Shown here: in pieces, positions 20,828-28,890 of the stretch | Position numbering within the stretch: the first letter of the stretch is position 1 | How the letters are laid out: each line of letters starts with the position of its first letter | Notes under the pieces: model-generated | What the model was told of the DNA's origin: nothing | What the model saw: only the letters and a program-made list of their open reading frames with translations | The model's database searches: none | Translations under genes and position numbers: made by a program | Assembly: GCF_014822185.1 (NCBI RefSeq) | Contig: NZ_QVLR01000039.1 | Span: 1 to 34,302 of the forward strand | DNA length: 34,302 nucleotides | Reading direction: 5' to 3' | Source of the DNA: Azoarcus sp. Aa7 | Lineage (GTDB): Bacteria; Pseudomonadota; Gammaproteobacteria; Burkholderiales; Rhodocyclaceae

Positions 20828-21340
20828 ATGACCGTAAGACAAATCGGCGAACAACGCTACCGTGGCCAGATCGGCCGTTACTTCGAGGACTTCGAGGTGG
20901 GCGACGTGTATGAGCACCGTCCGGGGCGCACCCTCACCGACAACGACAACATCCAGTTCTCGCTGCTGACGATGAACTACCACCCGATGCACTGCGACGC
21001 CGCCTTCGCCGAGAAGAGCGAGTTCGGCAAGCTGCTGATGAACAGCGGTCTGACCCTCGCGGTGGTGCTCGGCATGACCGTGCCCGACGTCAGCGGCAAG
21101 GCGATCGCGAACCTCGGCTGGAAGGAGATCAAGCTCCTGGCGCCGGTGTTCGCCGGCGACACGATCTACGCCGAGTCCGAAGTGCTTGAGAAGCGCGAAT
21201 CGAAGTCGCGCCCGACGCAGGGCATCGTCACCGTGCGCACGCTCGGCAAGAAGGCCGACGGTACGGTGTTCATGGAGTTCGTGCGCAGCGCGCTGATCCA
21301 GAAGCGCGAAGGCAGCAAGGACGCCGAGGCTGGTTATTGA
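20828..21340 (+). CDS. MaoC-like hot-dog hydratase/dehydratase
   Basis: A 170-residue single hot-dog-fold protein of the MaoC family, adding or removing water across the double bond of an enoyl-CoA. The start RYFEDFEVGDVYEHRPGRTLTDNDN and the hydratase motif around NYHPMHCDAAFAEKSEFGKLL (catalytic Asp/Asn-His) are intact. The ATG at 20828 has AGGAG 6 nt upstream; another ATG at 20824 is out of frame. In the pathway suggested by the neighbours it would hydrate itaconyl-CoA or mesaconyl-CoA to citramalyl-CoA. It is short relative to my memory of two-domain mesaconyl-CoA hydratases, so the exact substrate is open. Confidence 0.85.
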   Translation: MTVRQIGEQRYRGQIGRYFEDFEVGDVYEHRPGRTLTDNDNIQFSLLTMNYHPMHCDAAFAEKSEFGKLLMNSGLTLAVVLGMTVPDVSGKAIANLGWKEIKLLAPVFAGDTIYAESEVLEKRESKSRPTQGIVTVRTLGKKADGTVFMEFVRSALIQKREGSKDAEAGY

Positions 21341-21440
21341 GCCGGCGCACCAAGGCCGCCGCCGCAGCGGCGCCACGCAACGCGAACACAAAGCGGGCGA
21401 CAGACACCGCCCCGACACAACCCAGAGGAGACCTTCCGTG

Positions 21441-22442
21441 ATGACATTCAAGCATCTTGCCGCGACCGCGATCGCTTCCCTGTGCGTGATGGCGCACGCG
21501 GGCAGCGCGTCGGCCGTCGATCTGGTCCTTCCCAGCGAGGTCGCTGCGACCCACTGGAAGACCAAGTACATGAACCAGTTCGCCGAGGGCGTCGCCAAGC
21601 GCACCAACGGCGCGCTCAACGTCAAGGTCTTCCCCGCGGGCCAGCTCTACAATGACCAGGACGCGCTCGCCGCGCTCGGCACCGGCGCGGTGCACATGGT
21701 GTGGCCGGTCGCGGTGCGTGTCGAATCGATCGAGCCGCGCACCGGCATCGTCAACCTGCCGTTCGCGGTCAGCGACGAGATGATGACCAACCAGTGCTTC
21801 TCCGAAGGGCTGACAACGCTGATGTCGTCCTACGTCGAGCCGCGCAACCTGAAGATCCTCGGGTTCCTGCGTACCGCCGACCTGTTCTTCGTGTTCCGCA
21901 ACCGCGACGTGCAAAAGATGGAGGACCTGAAGGGCGCGAAGATCCGCGTCACCGGCGGCAAGGTGTTCCAGGAGACGATGAAGAGCCTGAACACCAGCCC
22001 GGTGTCGATGGCCGCCTCCGAGATGAGTACCGCGCTCGCGCAGGGCGCCATCGACGGCGTGTATACCTCGCCCGCCGGCTGGGCCGAGATGATCGGCATG
22101 ACCGGCAAGTACGCGTGGTACGTGCCCGGTTTCACGCTGTCGACCTACGCGGTCGTCGTCGACAAGGGCTGGATTGATGGCCTGCCTGAAGCGCAGCGCA
22201 AGGCGATCGCCGACACCATCAAGGAGATCACGCCGCGCCAGTGGCACGACGTCGCTGCCGAGGACAAGCTGCTCATCGACAAGATGGTCGCGCAGGGCGC
22301 CGTGTTCCGCACCGCATCCCCGGAAGAGTCGAAACGCTGGCGCGCGCTGGCGAAGAGCAACGAGAAGGTGTTCTCCGACAAGTATCCGGAGGCGATCCAG
22401 AAGCTCGGCGAACTTGAGAAGAGGTGTGGCTATGGCAGCTGA
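21441..22442 (+). CDS. dctP: TRAP transporter solute-binding protein (DctP type), copy 2
   Basis: A 333-residue periplasmic binding protein for a dicarboxylate-like substrate. The signal peptide ends SASA near residue 24. The conserved Arg is in GAKIRVTGGKV and the SPAGWAEMIG segment is present. A GTG at 21438 is in frame and also well spaced from GAGGAG; the ATG is preferred. The stop overlaps dctQ by 11 nt, so this copy is the direct partner of the DctQM membrane pair. It is more uniform in GC-ending codons than copy 1. Confidence 0.9.
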   Translation: MTFKHLAATAIASLCVMAHAGSASAVDLVLPSEVAATHWKTKYMNQFAEGVAKRTNGALNVKVFPAGQLYNDQDALAALGTGAVHMVWPVAVRVESIEPRTGIVNLPFAVSDEMMTNQCFSEGLTTLMSSYVEPRNLKILGFLRTADLFFVFRNRDVQKMEDLKGAKIRVTGGKVFQETMKSLNTSPVSMAASEMSTALAQGAIDGVYTSPAGWAEMIGMTGKYAWYVPGFTLSTYAVVVDKGWIDGLPEAQRKAIADTIKEITPRQWHDVAAEDKLLIDKMVAQGAVFRTASPEESKRWRALAKSNEKVFSDKYPEAIQKLGELEKRCGYGS

Positions 22443-23037
22443 GTCAGCGACGATGAAGCACGAGCACATTCCGGCGCCCGCGCCGACGAATGCCCCCCAG
22501 GAGAGCGCCACGAAGCCGCGCCAGGACTGGTGGCAGCGCCTCGAATCGGGTGCGCTGGTGAGCTTCGCAACGGTGCTGTTCCTGTGTTCGACGGCGATCA
22601 TGCTGATCGAAGGCGGCAGCCGTTCGCTGTTCGACGAGAGCTTCTTCTGGGCCGAGGAGTCGGTGCGCTACCTGATGGTATGGGCCTTCTTCCTGACGCT
22701 CGGAGCGGCGGGCACGGCGGGTAACCACATCCGCACCGAGCTCCTCGTCGATCACATGCCGGCCGGCATCCGCAAGGCGATGCACGTTCTCGCCAGCCTC
22801 GTCGGCATCGGCTTCAGCGGGGCGCTGTTCTACGCGTCGCTGCCGCAGGTCCAGCGCTATTACACGATGGGGATGATGACCGAATCGAACCTGGATCTGC
22901 CGGTATGGATCCTGTTCCTCGCGATGCCCCTCGGAGCGTTGCTGATGCTCGCCTACTACGCCCGCTGCCTCGTGCGCGCGGTGCGCGGCGAGGACCCCTA
23001 TGCGTCGGCGCATGGCCCGACCGGTTCCGAACTCTAG
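22432..23037 (+). CDS. dctQ: TRAP transporter small permease (DctQ)
   Basis: A 201-residue small membrane subunit of a tripartite ATP-independent periplasmic transporter. After a charged N-terminal tail of about 38 residues come four hydrophobic helices. The DctQ family pattern FWAEESVRYLMVWAFFLTLGAAGTA and HIRTELLVD is clear. GAGG lies 7 nt before the ATG inside the end of dctP, giving an overlapping start. It stabilises DctM and docks the binding proteins. Confidence 0.9.
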   Translation: MAAESATMKHEHIPAPAPTNAPQESATKPRQDWWQRLESGALVSFATVLFLCSTAIMLIEGGSRSLFDESFFWAEESVRYLMVWAFFLTLGAAGTAGNHIRTELLVDHMPAGIRKAMHVLASLVGIGFSGALFYASLPQVQRYYTMGMMTESNLDLPVWILFLAMPLGALLMLAYYARCLVRAVRGEDPYASAHGPTGSEL

Positions 23038-23045
23038 GAGACATC

Positions 23046-24317
23046 ATGCTCATTGCAACGTCACTCGTGCTGATGCTGGTCCTGCTCGCCGTCGGCACGC
23101 ATGTCGCCGTCGCGCTGGGGCTGGTCAGCACCGGCCTGATCCTGATGCTGGACGGCGTGCCGACCACGGTCATCGCGCAAACCGCCTTCAAGTCGGTCAA
23201 CAGCTATCCCCTGATGGCGATCCCGATGTTCGTGCTCGCCGGTAACCTGATGATGCGCGGCAACATCGCGAGTCTGATGATCGACCTCGTCGGCAGCCTC
23301 GTCCGTGCGGTCAAGGGCGGGCTCGCGCTGACGGTGATGATCGCCAGCGTGTTCTTCGCCGCGGTGTCCGGCTCCAGTGTCGGCTCCGCGGCCGCGATCG
23401 GCGCTTCCACCGTCGATGGCCTCAAGCGCGAGCAGTATCCCGCGCGCTTCTCGGCCGGCATTGTCGCGGTCGGCGGCACCCTCGGCCTGATGATCCCGCC
23501 TTCGCTCGGCTTCATCCTGATCGGCTCCATCGTCGGCCTGCCGGTCGACAAGCTGTTCATCGCCGGCGTGCTGCCCGGACTGATGGAAGCCGCGCTGCTG
23601 ATGCTGGCGGTGGTGTTCATCTCGCGCCGCTACAACTTCGGCGCCAGCGCGCAGAAGGCCGATTGGAACGGCTTCTCCCGGCGGTTGCCGGGTGCGGGGG
23701 CGGCGCTGATGATGCCGGTGCTGATCCTCGGCGCGATCTACACGGGCTACCTGACCCCGACCGAGGTGTCCGCCTTCGCCGCGGCCTATGCCGTCCTGCT
23801 GTGCGTGCTGATCTACCGCAGCGTGACGATCGGCGGCGTGTGGCAGGTCGCGAAGGACTCACTGCTGCAGACGACGATGATCTTCGCGGTCGTCATGGGC
23901 GGCAGCCTGGTCGGCTTCGTGCTGGCGCGGATGGGCGTGTCGGCGCAGCTCGTCAGCGCCATCACCGCAATGGACATGAGTCCGTGGCAGTTCCTGCTGC
24001 TCGCGAACATCGTCCTGCTGATCCTCGGCATGTTCCTCGACGGCGTTGCCATGATCGTGCTGACTGCGCCGCTGCTGTTCCCGGTCGCGACCGCGCTGGG
24101 CATCAACCCGATCCACTTCGCCGTGATCATGGTCGCGAACGTCGAGATCGCGACGCTGACCCCGCCGATCGGCCTGAATCTCTTCGTGATGAGCGGCATC
24201 GCCAAACTGCCCGTGCATGAAGTCGCCCGCGGCGTGCTGCCCTTCTACGGCGTGCGCCTGATGGGCCTGATGCTGATCTCCTACATCCCGCAGATCTCGC
24301 TGTTCCTTGTCGATTGA
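23046..24317 (+). CDS. dctM: TRAP transporter large permease (DctM)
   Basis: A 423-residue inner-membrane protein with about a dozen helices, the transport subunit that uses the sodium gradient. Family marks are seen: SYPLMAIPMFVLAGNLM near 57-73, FFAAVSGSSVGSAAAIG near 101-117, IPPSLGFILIGSIVG, and TPPIGLNLFVMSGI near the end. AGGAG precedes the ATG by 5 nt, and the gene is 8 bp from dctQ. Together with two binding proteins it probably imports the operon's substrate. Confidence 0.93.
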   Translation: MLIATSLVLMLVLLAVGTHVAVALGLVSTGLILMLDGVPTTVIAQTAFKSVNSYPLMAIPMFVLAGNLMMRGNIASLMIDLVGSLVRAVKGGLALTVMIASVFFAAVSGSSVGSAAAIGASTVDGLKREQYPARFSAGIVAVGGTLGLMIPPSLGFILIGSIVGLPVDKLFIAGVLPGLMEAALLMLAVVFISRRYNFGASAQKADWNGFSRRLPGAGAALMMPVLILGAIYTGYLTPTEVSAFAAAYAVLLCVLIYRSVTIGGVWQVAKDSLLQTTMIFAVVMGGSLVGFVLARMGVSAQLVSAITAMDMSPWQFLLLANIVLLILGMFLDGVAMIVLTAPLLFPVATALGINPIHFAVIMVANVEIATLTPPIGLNLFVMSGIAKLPVHEVARGVLPFYGVRLMGLMLISYIPQISLFLVD

Positions 24318-24330
24318 GGAAGAACTCCCG

Positions 24331-25734
24331 ATGAATGCTCCGAAATCCCCCGCCGATGCGCTGATCGCACCGGTCCTCGCCAAGTTCGCCGCCGACCTCG
24401 ACTACGACGCGATCCCCGCGGAGGTGCGCGAACGCGCGAAGTACCTGATTCTCGACGCTGTCGGTATCGCCCACGCCTCGACGCGCTACGACTTCGCCCA
24501 CCGCTCGCTGTCCGCGGTGTCGGAGCTGGGCCGCGGAGACGCCGACGTGATCGGCCTCTCCGCCAAGCTCACGCTGCGCGACGCGGTGCTGATGAACGGC
24601 ATCCTCGTGCATGGCCTCGACTACGACGACACCCACGCCCGCGGGGTCATCCACGCTACCGCGAGCTGCTTTCCGACGGCGCTGGGCGTGGCCGCGCAGG
24701 CGGCGCTGTCGGGCCGTGAGCTCCTCGCCGCCTACATCGTCGGCATGGAGGTCGCGACCCGCCTCGGCTCGGTCGCCAAAGGCGGCTTCCACCAGACCGG
24801 CTTCCATCCGACCGGCCTCATCGGCACCTTTGCGTGCGCGCTGATCGCCGGCCGCCTGCACGGCATGAACGCCGACCAGCTCGCGATGGCGCAGGGCATC
24901 GCGCTCTCGGTCGCCTCTGGCAGCCTCGAGTTCCTGCAGGATGGCGCCTGGACCAAGCGCATGCACCCCGGCTGGGCGGGTGTCGCCGGCATCACCGCCG
25001 CGACGCTCGCGAAGCACGGCTTCGTCGGACCGAAGGCGGCCTACGAAGGACGCTTCGGCCTCTTCAACAGTCACCTCGGCCCGCTCGCCGAGAATTGCGA
25101 CTACACGCTCGCGACCGCCGGCCTGGGCGAAGCCTGGGAAGTCGGGCAGGTCGCGGTCAAGCCGCTGCCCGCCTGCCACTTCACGCACTCGTGCGCCGAC
25201 TCGGCGATGGCGATTGCCCGCGAGCACAAGTTCCGTCCCGAGGACATCGAGAAGGTGAGGGCGCTCATCCCGGCCGAGGTCGTGAAGACCGTGTGCGAAC
25301 CGGTCGCCAACAAGCAGAAGCCGCAGAACAGCTACGACGCGCAGTTCAGCATCCCGTACGCAGTCGCTTCCGGCCTCCTGCGCGGACGCTTCGGCCTCGC
25401 GGAGCTGGAGGACAGCGCGCTATCCGAAGCCGACGTGCTGGCGGTTGCGGGCAAGGTCGCCTACGAGGTCGATCCCAACTCCGCGTTCCCGCAGTACTAC
25501 TCGGGCGAAGTCATCGTGACGCTGCGCGACGGCCGCGAGTTCTCGCACCGCGAGCACGTCAACCGCGGCGCCGCCGACCGCCCGATCACCAACGACGAGA
25601 TCGTCGAGAAGTACATGGAAAACGCCTGCCTCGCAGTCTCCCCGCAGCGTGCGCGCCAGATCCGGGACGCGGTGCTCGCGCTCGACGAGATGCCCGCCGG
25701 CACCTTCTCCGACGCGCTCGCCGCACAGGCCTGA
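24331..25734 (+). CDS. MmgE/PrpD family protein
   Basis: A 467-residue protein of the MmgE/PrpD family, which includes 2-methylcitrate dehydratase, cis-aconitate decarboxylase and iminodisuccinate epimerase. The family motif HGLDYDDTHARGVIHATASCF (about 91-111) is intact, with further blocks GTFACALIAGRLHGM and RMHPGWAGVAG. The ATG at 24331 is chosen with GAGGA upstream, rather than an in-frame TTG inside dctM. No prpB, prpC or acnD is present, so a methylcitrate cycle is unlikely. A MmgE/PrpD gene also accompanies the itaconate genes of Pseudomonas aeruginosa, as I recall; its reaction there is unclear. Confidence 0.88.
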   Translation: MNAPKSPADALIAPVLAKFAADLDYDAIPAEVRERAKYLILDAVGIAHASTRYDFAHRSLSAVSELGRGDADVIGLSAKLTLRDAVLMNGILVHGLDYDDTHARGVIHATASCFPTALGVAAQAALSGRELLAAYIVGMEVATRLGSVAKGGFHQTGFHPTGLIGTFACALIAGRLHGMNADQLAMAQGIALSVASGSLEFLQDGAWTKRMHPGWAGVAGITAATLAKHGFVGPKAAYEGRFGLFNSHLGPLAENCDYTLATAGLGEAWEVGQVAVKPLPACHFTHSCADSAMAIAREHKFRPEDIEKVRALIPAEVVKTVCEPVANKQKPQNSYDAQFSIPYAVASGLLRGRFGLAELEDSALSEADVLAVAGKVAYEVDPNSAFPQYYSGEVIVTLRDGREFSHREHVNRGAADRPITNDEIVEKYMENACLAVSPQRARQIRDAVLALDEMPAGTFSDALAAQA

Positions 25735-25749
25735 CCCCCGACCCCGACA
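25733..25749 (+). repeat. 17-bp direct repeat, copy 1
   Basis: GACCCCCGACCCCGACA begins at the stop codon of the MmgE/PrpD gene, in the short spacer before the acyl-CoA dehydrogenase. It is identical to 30110-30126. Confidence 0.6.
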
Positions 25750-25775
25750 GACGAACCGAATACAGAGAGCACGAC

Positions 25776-26933
25776 ATGAACATGGCTACCAATCTTGAAG
25801 AGGAACAACTGATCCTCGACTCGCTCGACCGCTTCCTCGAGACCGAAGTGAAGCAGCACGTGCATCAACTCGAGCACGACGACATCTACCCGGCGGAGAT
25901 CGTCGAGAAGATGAAGGAGCTCGGCCTCTTCGGCTGCATCATCGCCACCGAATACGGCGGCCTGGGCCTCTCCACCTCGACCTACGCGAAGATCGTCGCG
26001 CGCATCTCCGAAACCTGGATGTCGCTGTCCGGCATCATCAACTCGCACCTCATCATGGCCGCCGCCGTGCAGCGCCACGGCACGCCCGAACAAAAAGCGC
26101 ACTACCTGCCCAAGTTCGCCACCGGCGAACTGCGCGGCGGCATCGGCCTCACCGAGCCCGACGCCGGCACCGACCTGCAGGCGATCCGCACGGTCGCGAA
26201 GCGCGACGGCGACCACTACGTCGTCAATGGCACCAAGACCTGGATCACCAACAGCATGTACGGCAATACGATCGCGCTGCTGGTGAAGACCGACCCCAAC
26301 GCCCAGCCGCGCCACACGGGCATGAGCCTGCTGATCGCCGAGAAAGGCCCCGGCTTCAAGGTCGCGCGCAAGCTCGAGAAGCTCGGCTACCGCGGCATCG
26401 ACACCTGCGAGCTCGTGTTCGAGGACTACCGCGTGCCGGTCGATCGCCTCATCGGCGGCGTCGAGGGCGTCGGCCTGAAGCAGGTGTTGTCGGGTCTGGA
26501 ACTGGGCCGTATCAACGTCGCCGCGCGTGGCGTCGGCGTCGCGAGCGCCGCGTTGAAGGAGGCGACCACCTACTCGCAGGTACGCAAGACCTTCGGCAAG
26601 CCGATTTGCGAGCACCAGGCCATCCAGCTGATGCTCGGCGAGATGGCGACCCGCGTCGAAGCCTCGCGCCTGCTCGTCGAATCGGCCGCCAAGGCCTACG
26701 ACGAGGGCCGCCGCTGCGACATGGAAGCCGGCATGGCCAAGTACTTCGCCACCGAATCCGCCGTGACCAACGCCATGGACGCGATGCGCATCCACGGCGG
26801 CTACGGCTATTCGAAGGAATACAACATCGAGCGCCTGTACCGCGACGCGCCGCTGCTGACCATCGGCGAAGGCACCAACGAACTGCAGCGCATCATCATC
26901 GCCAAGCAACTCATCGAGAGGAACCCGGCATGA
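25776..26933 (+). CDS. Acyl-CoA dehydrogenase
   Basis: A 385-residue FAD enzyme oxidising an acyl-CoA to the enoyl-CoA. It shows the FAD/substrate motif GGIGLTEPDAGTD, the WITNSMYGN region, and C-terminal RDAPLLTIGEGTNELQR with catalytic Glu365 in the standard position. Glu at this place is typical of short/branched-chain and glutaryl-CoA-like members. In this cluster a plausible substrate is methylsuccinyl-CoA, giving mesaconyl- or itaconyl-CoA, but this is inferred from the neighbours. A second ATG lies two codons downstream. The stop overlaps the start of the CoA-transferase by ATGA. Confidence 0.92.
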   Translation: MNMATNLEEEQLILDSLDRFLETEVKQHVHQLEHDDIYPAEIVEKMKELGLFGCIIATEYGGLGLSTSTYAKIVARISETWMSLSGIINSHLIMAAAVQRHGTPEQKAHYLPKFATGELRGGIGLTEPDAGTDLQAIRTVAKRDGDHYVVNGTKTWITNSMYGNTIALLVKTDPNAQPRHTGMSLLIAEKGPGFKVARKLEKLGYRGIDTCELVFEDYRVPVDRLIGGVEGVGLKQVLSGLELGRINVAARGVGVASAALKEATTYSQVRKTFGKPICEHQAIQLMLGEMATRVEASRLLVESAAKAYDEGRRCDMEAGMAKYFATESAVTNAMDAMRIHGGYGYSKEYNIERLYRDAPLLTIGEGTNELQRIIIAKQLIERNPA

Positions 26934-28120
26934 GTCTCCCACTTGAAGGCGTGCGCATCATCGCCGTCGAACAATACGGCGCGGGGCCTTTCGGCACGCA
27001 ACATCTGGCGGACCTCGGCGCCGAGGTCATCAAGGTCGAGAACCCGGGCGACGGCGGCGATGTCGGCCGCAGCGTCGGCCCCTACTTCTTCGGCAACGGC
27101 GACAGCCACTTCCACCAATCCTTCAACCGCAACAAGAAGAGCATCACCCTCGACCTGAAGAAGCCCGAAGGGCAGGACGTGCTGCACGAACTGGTGAAGA
27201 CCGCCGACGCGGTGTTCGACAACCTGCGCGGCGACATCCCCGCGAAGCTCGGCCTGACCTACGAGCACCTGAAGGAATACAACCCGAAGATCGTCTGCGG
27301 CCACCTCTCCGCCTACGGCCGCACCGGCGAGCGCGCGAAGTGGCCGGGTTACGACTACCTGATGCAAGCCGAGGCCGGCTACCTCTCGGTCACCGGCGAA
27401 CCCGACGGCCCGCCCGCGCGCTTCGGCATCTCCATCATCGACATGATGACCGGCACGATGTCGGCGCTCGGCCTGGTGTCGGCGATCGTCGGCGCGCGCG
27501 CGACCGGAGTGGGGCGCGATGTCGACGTGAGCCTCTTCGACGTCGCGATGCACAACCTCAGCTACCTCGCGACCTGGTACCTCAACGAAGGCGTCGTCAC
27601 CGGCCGCGCGCCGCGCTCGGCGCACCCTTCGCTCACGCCCAGCCAGCTCTACCGCACCCGGGACGGCTGGATCTTCATCATGTGCAACAAGGAAAAGTTC
27701 TTCGGCGTGCTGTGCGAGCTGATCGGCCGACCCGAATGGGCGACTGACCCGCGCTTCGAGAACTTCGCCGCGCGCCTCGCGCACCGCGACGAACTCACCG
27801 AGATGCTCGACGGCGTGCTGATGACGGCCACCACGGCCGACTGGATGCAGCGCTTCGGCGGCAGCGTGCCGGCCGCCCCGGTCAACGACATCGCCCAGGC
27901 GCTCGACAACCCGTTCGCACGCGAACAGGGCCTCGTCGTCGATGTCCCGCACCCCGCACGCGGCACGATCCGCACCGTCGCCTGCCCGATCCGTTGCCCT
28001 GGCGAGGAACTCCCCAAGCGCCCCGCGCCCCAGCTCGGAGCGGATACACTCGCCGTCCTCGGAAGCCTCAGGGACGATGACCAATGGATGGCGAACTTGA
28101 GCAGGAATCAGGTGATATGA
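26930..28120 (+). CDS. CaiB/BaiF family (class III) CoA-transferase
   Basis: A 396-residue CoA-transferase moving CoA between carboxylic acids by an aspartyl-CoA anhydride route. The opening LEGVRIIAVEQYGAGPFGTQHLADLGAEV and the nucleotide-contact NRNKKSITLDLKKPEG are classic. The catalytic Asp is Asp171 in ISIIDMMTGT, matching Asp169 of formyl-CoA transferase. Given CitE, MaoC and TRAP neighbours, it most likely activates itaconate, mesaconate or methylsuccinate with succinyl-CoA. GAGAGGA precedes the ATG, which overlaps the preceding stop. The same order, dehydrogenase then transferase, supports use of the same CoA ester. Confidence 0.92.
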   Translation: MSLPLEGVRIIAVEQYGAGPFGTQHLADLGAEVIKVENPGDGGDVGRSVGPYFFGNGDSHFHQSFNRNKKSITLDLKKPEGQDVLHELVKTADAVFDNLRGDIPAKLGLTYEHLKEYNPKIVCGHLSAYGRTGERAKWPGYDYLMQAEAGYLSVTGEPDGPPARFGISIIDMMTGTMSALGLVSAIVGARATGVGRDVDVSLFDVAMHNLSYLATWYLNEGVVTGRAPRSAHPSLTPSQLYRTRDGWIFIMCNKEKFFGVLCELIGRPEWATDPRFENFAARLAHRDELTEMLDGVLMTATTADWMQRFGGSVPAAPVNDIAQALDNPFAREQGLVVDVPHPARGTIRTVACPIRCPGEELPKRPAPQLGADTLAVLGSLRDDDQWMANLSRNQVI

Positions 28121-28890
28121 ACACCCAACCCCCGCAGCTGCTGGCCTCCGGTCAGCCGCGCTATCTCGTGCTCGCGCAGGCGCTGATGGACGACATCCGG
28201 TCCGGACGCTACCCGCTCGACAGCCTGCTGCCGACCGAGATCGAACTGTGCGAGCAGTTCAACGTCAGCCGGCACACGGTGCGCGAAGCGATCCGGCGGC
28301 TCGCCGACATGGGCCTGATCAGCCGGCAGCCGGGGGTGGGCACGCGCGTCAAGGCGACCCAGGTCGCCTCCCGCTATACCCAGTCGAGCGACGGCATCGC
28401 CGACCTATACCAGTTCGTGCGCGACGTGAGGCTGGAAGTGACGGGCAACGGCGACGTCATCGCCGACGAGGAGCTTGCCGAGCTGCTCGAATGCAAACGT
28501 GGCCAAGCCTGGCTGCACGTCGAGGGCCTGCGCTACGTCGCCGACGAGACGGTCCCGATCGCGCGCACCGACGTCTATATCGCGCGCCCCTACCGCGGCA
28601 TCGTCGCCGACCTGGGCGACGAGCAGGTGCCGATCTACTCCCTGATCGAAAAGCGCTACGGGCTACGCGTCGTCGAAGTGCGCCAGCAGGTCCGCGCGGT
28701 GAATATCGGCGAGTCCGACGCCGCCCGCCTGCATGTCGAACCGGGTGCGGCCGGCCTGTTGGTCGTGCGCAAATACATTGCCGCCAATGACGAACTCCTC
28801 GAGGTCGGCGTCAGCCTCCATCCGGGCGAACGCTTCACCTATTCGACGACGCAGCGCCTCGAAATCCAGAATGGGAGCAAGACCCGGTGA
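28117..28890 (+). CDS. GntR family regulator with UTRA domain (HutC subfamily)
   Basis: A 257-residue transcription regulator. The N-terminal winged helix (about 15-85) has LPTEIELCEQFNVSRHTVREAIRRLADMGLISRQPGVGTRV, the GntR hallmark. The C-terminal UTRA ligand domain runs from about 105 to 240. HutC-type proteins usually repress and release DNA on binding a pathway metabolite. The start at 28117 overlaps the CoA-transferase stop (ATGA); an in-frame ATG at 28084 would add 11 residues. Placement inside the operon suggests autoregulation through the palindrome at 18002-18017. Confidence 0.9.
   Translation: MNTQPPQLLASGQPRYLVLAQALMDDIRSGRYPLDSLLPTEIELCEQFNVSRHTVREAIRRLADMGLISRQPGVGTRVKATQVASRYTQSSDGIADLYQFVRDVRLEVTGNGDVIADEELAELLECKRGQAWLHVEGLRYVADETVPIARTDVYIARPYRGIVADLGDEQVPIYSLIEKRYGLRVVEVRQQVRAVNIGESDAARLHVEPGAAGLLVVRKYIAANDELLEVGVSLHPGERFTYSTTQRLEIQNGSKTR

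Noticed and set aside
24331-25734. Methylcitrate cycle (prpD) assignment
   Set aside because: No prpB, prpC, acnD or prpR nearby; family label only is kept.
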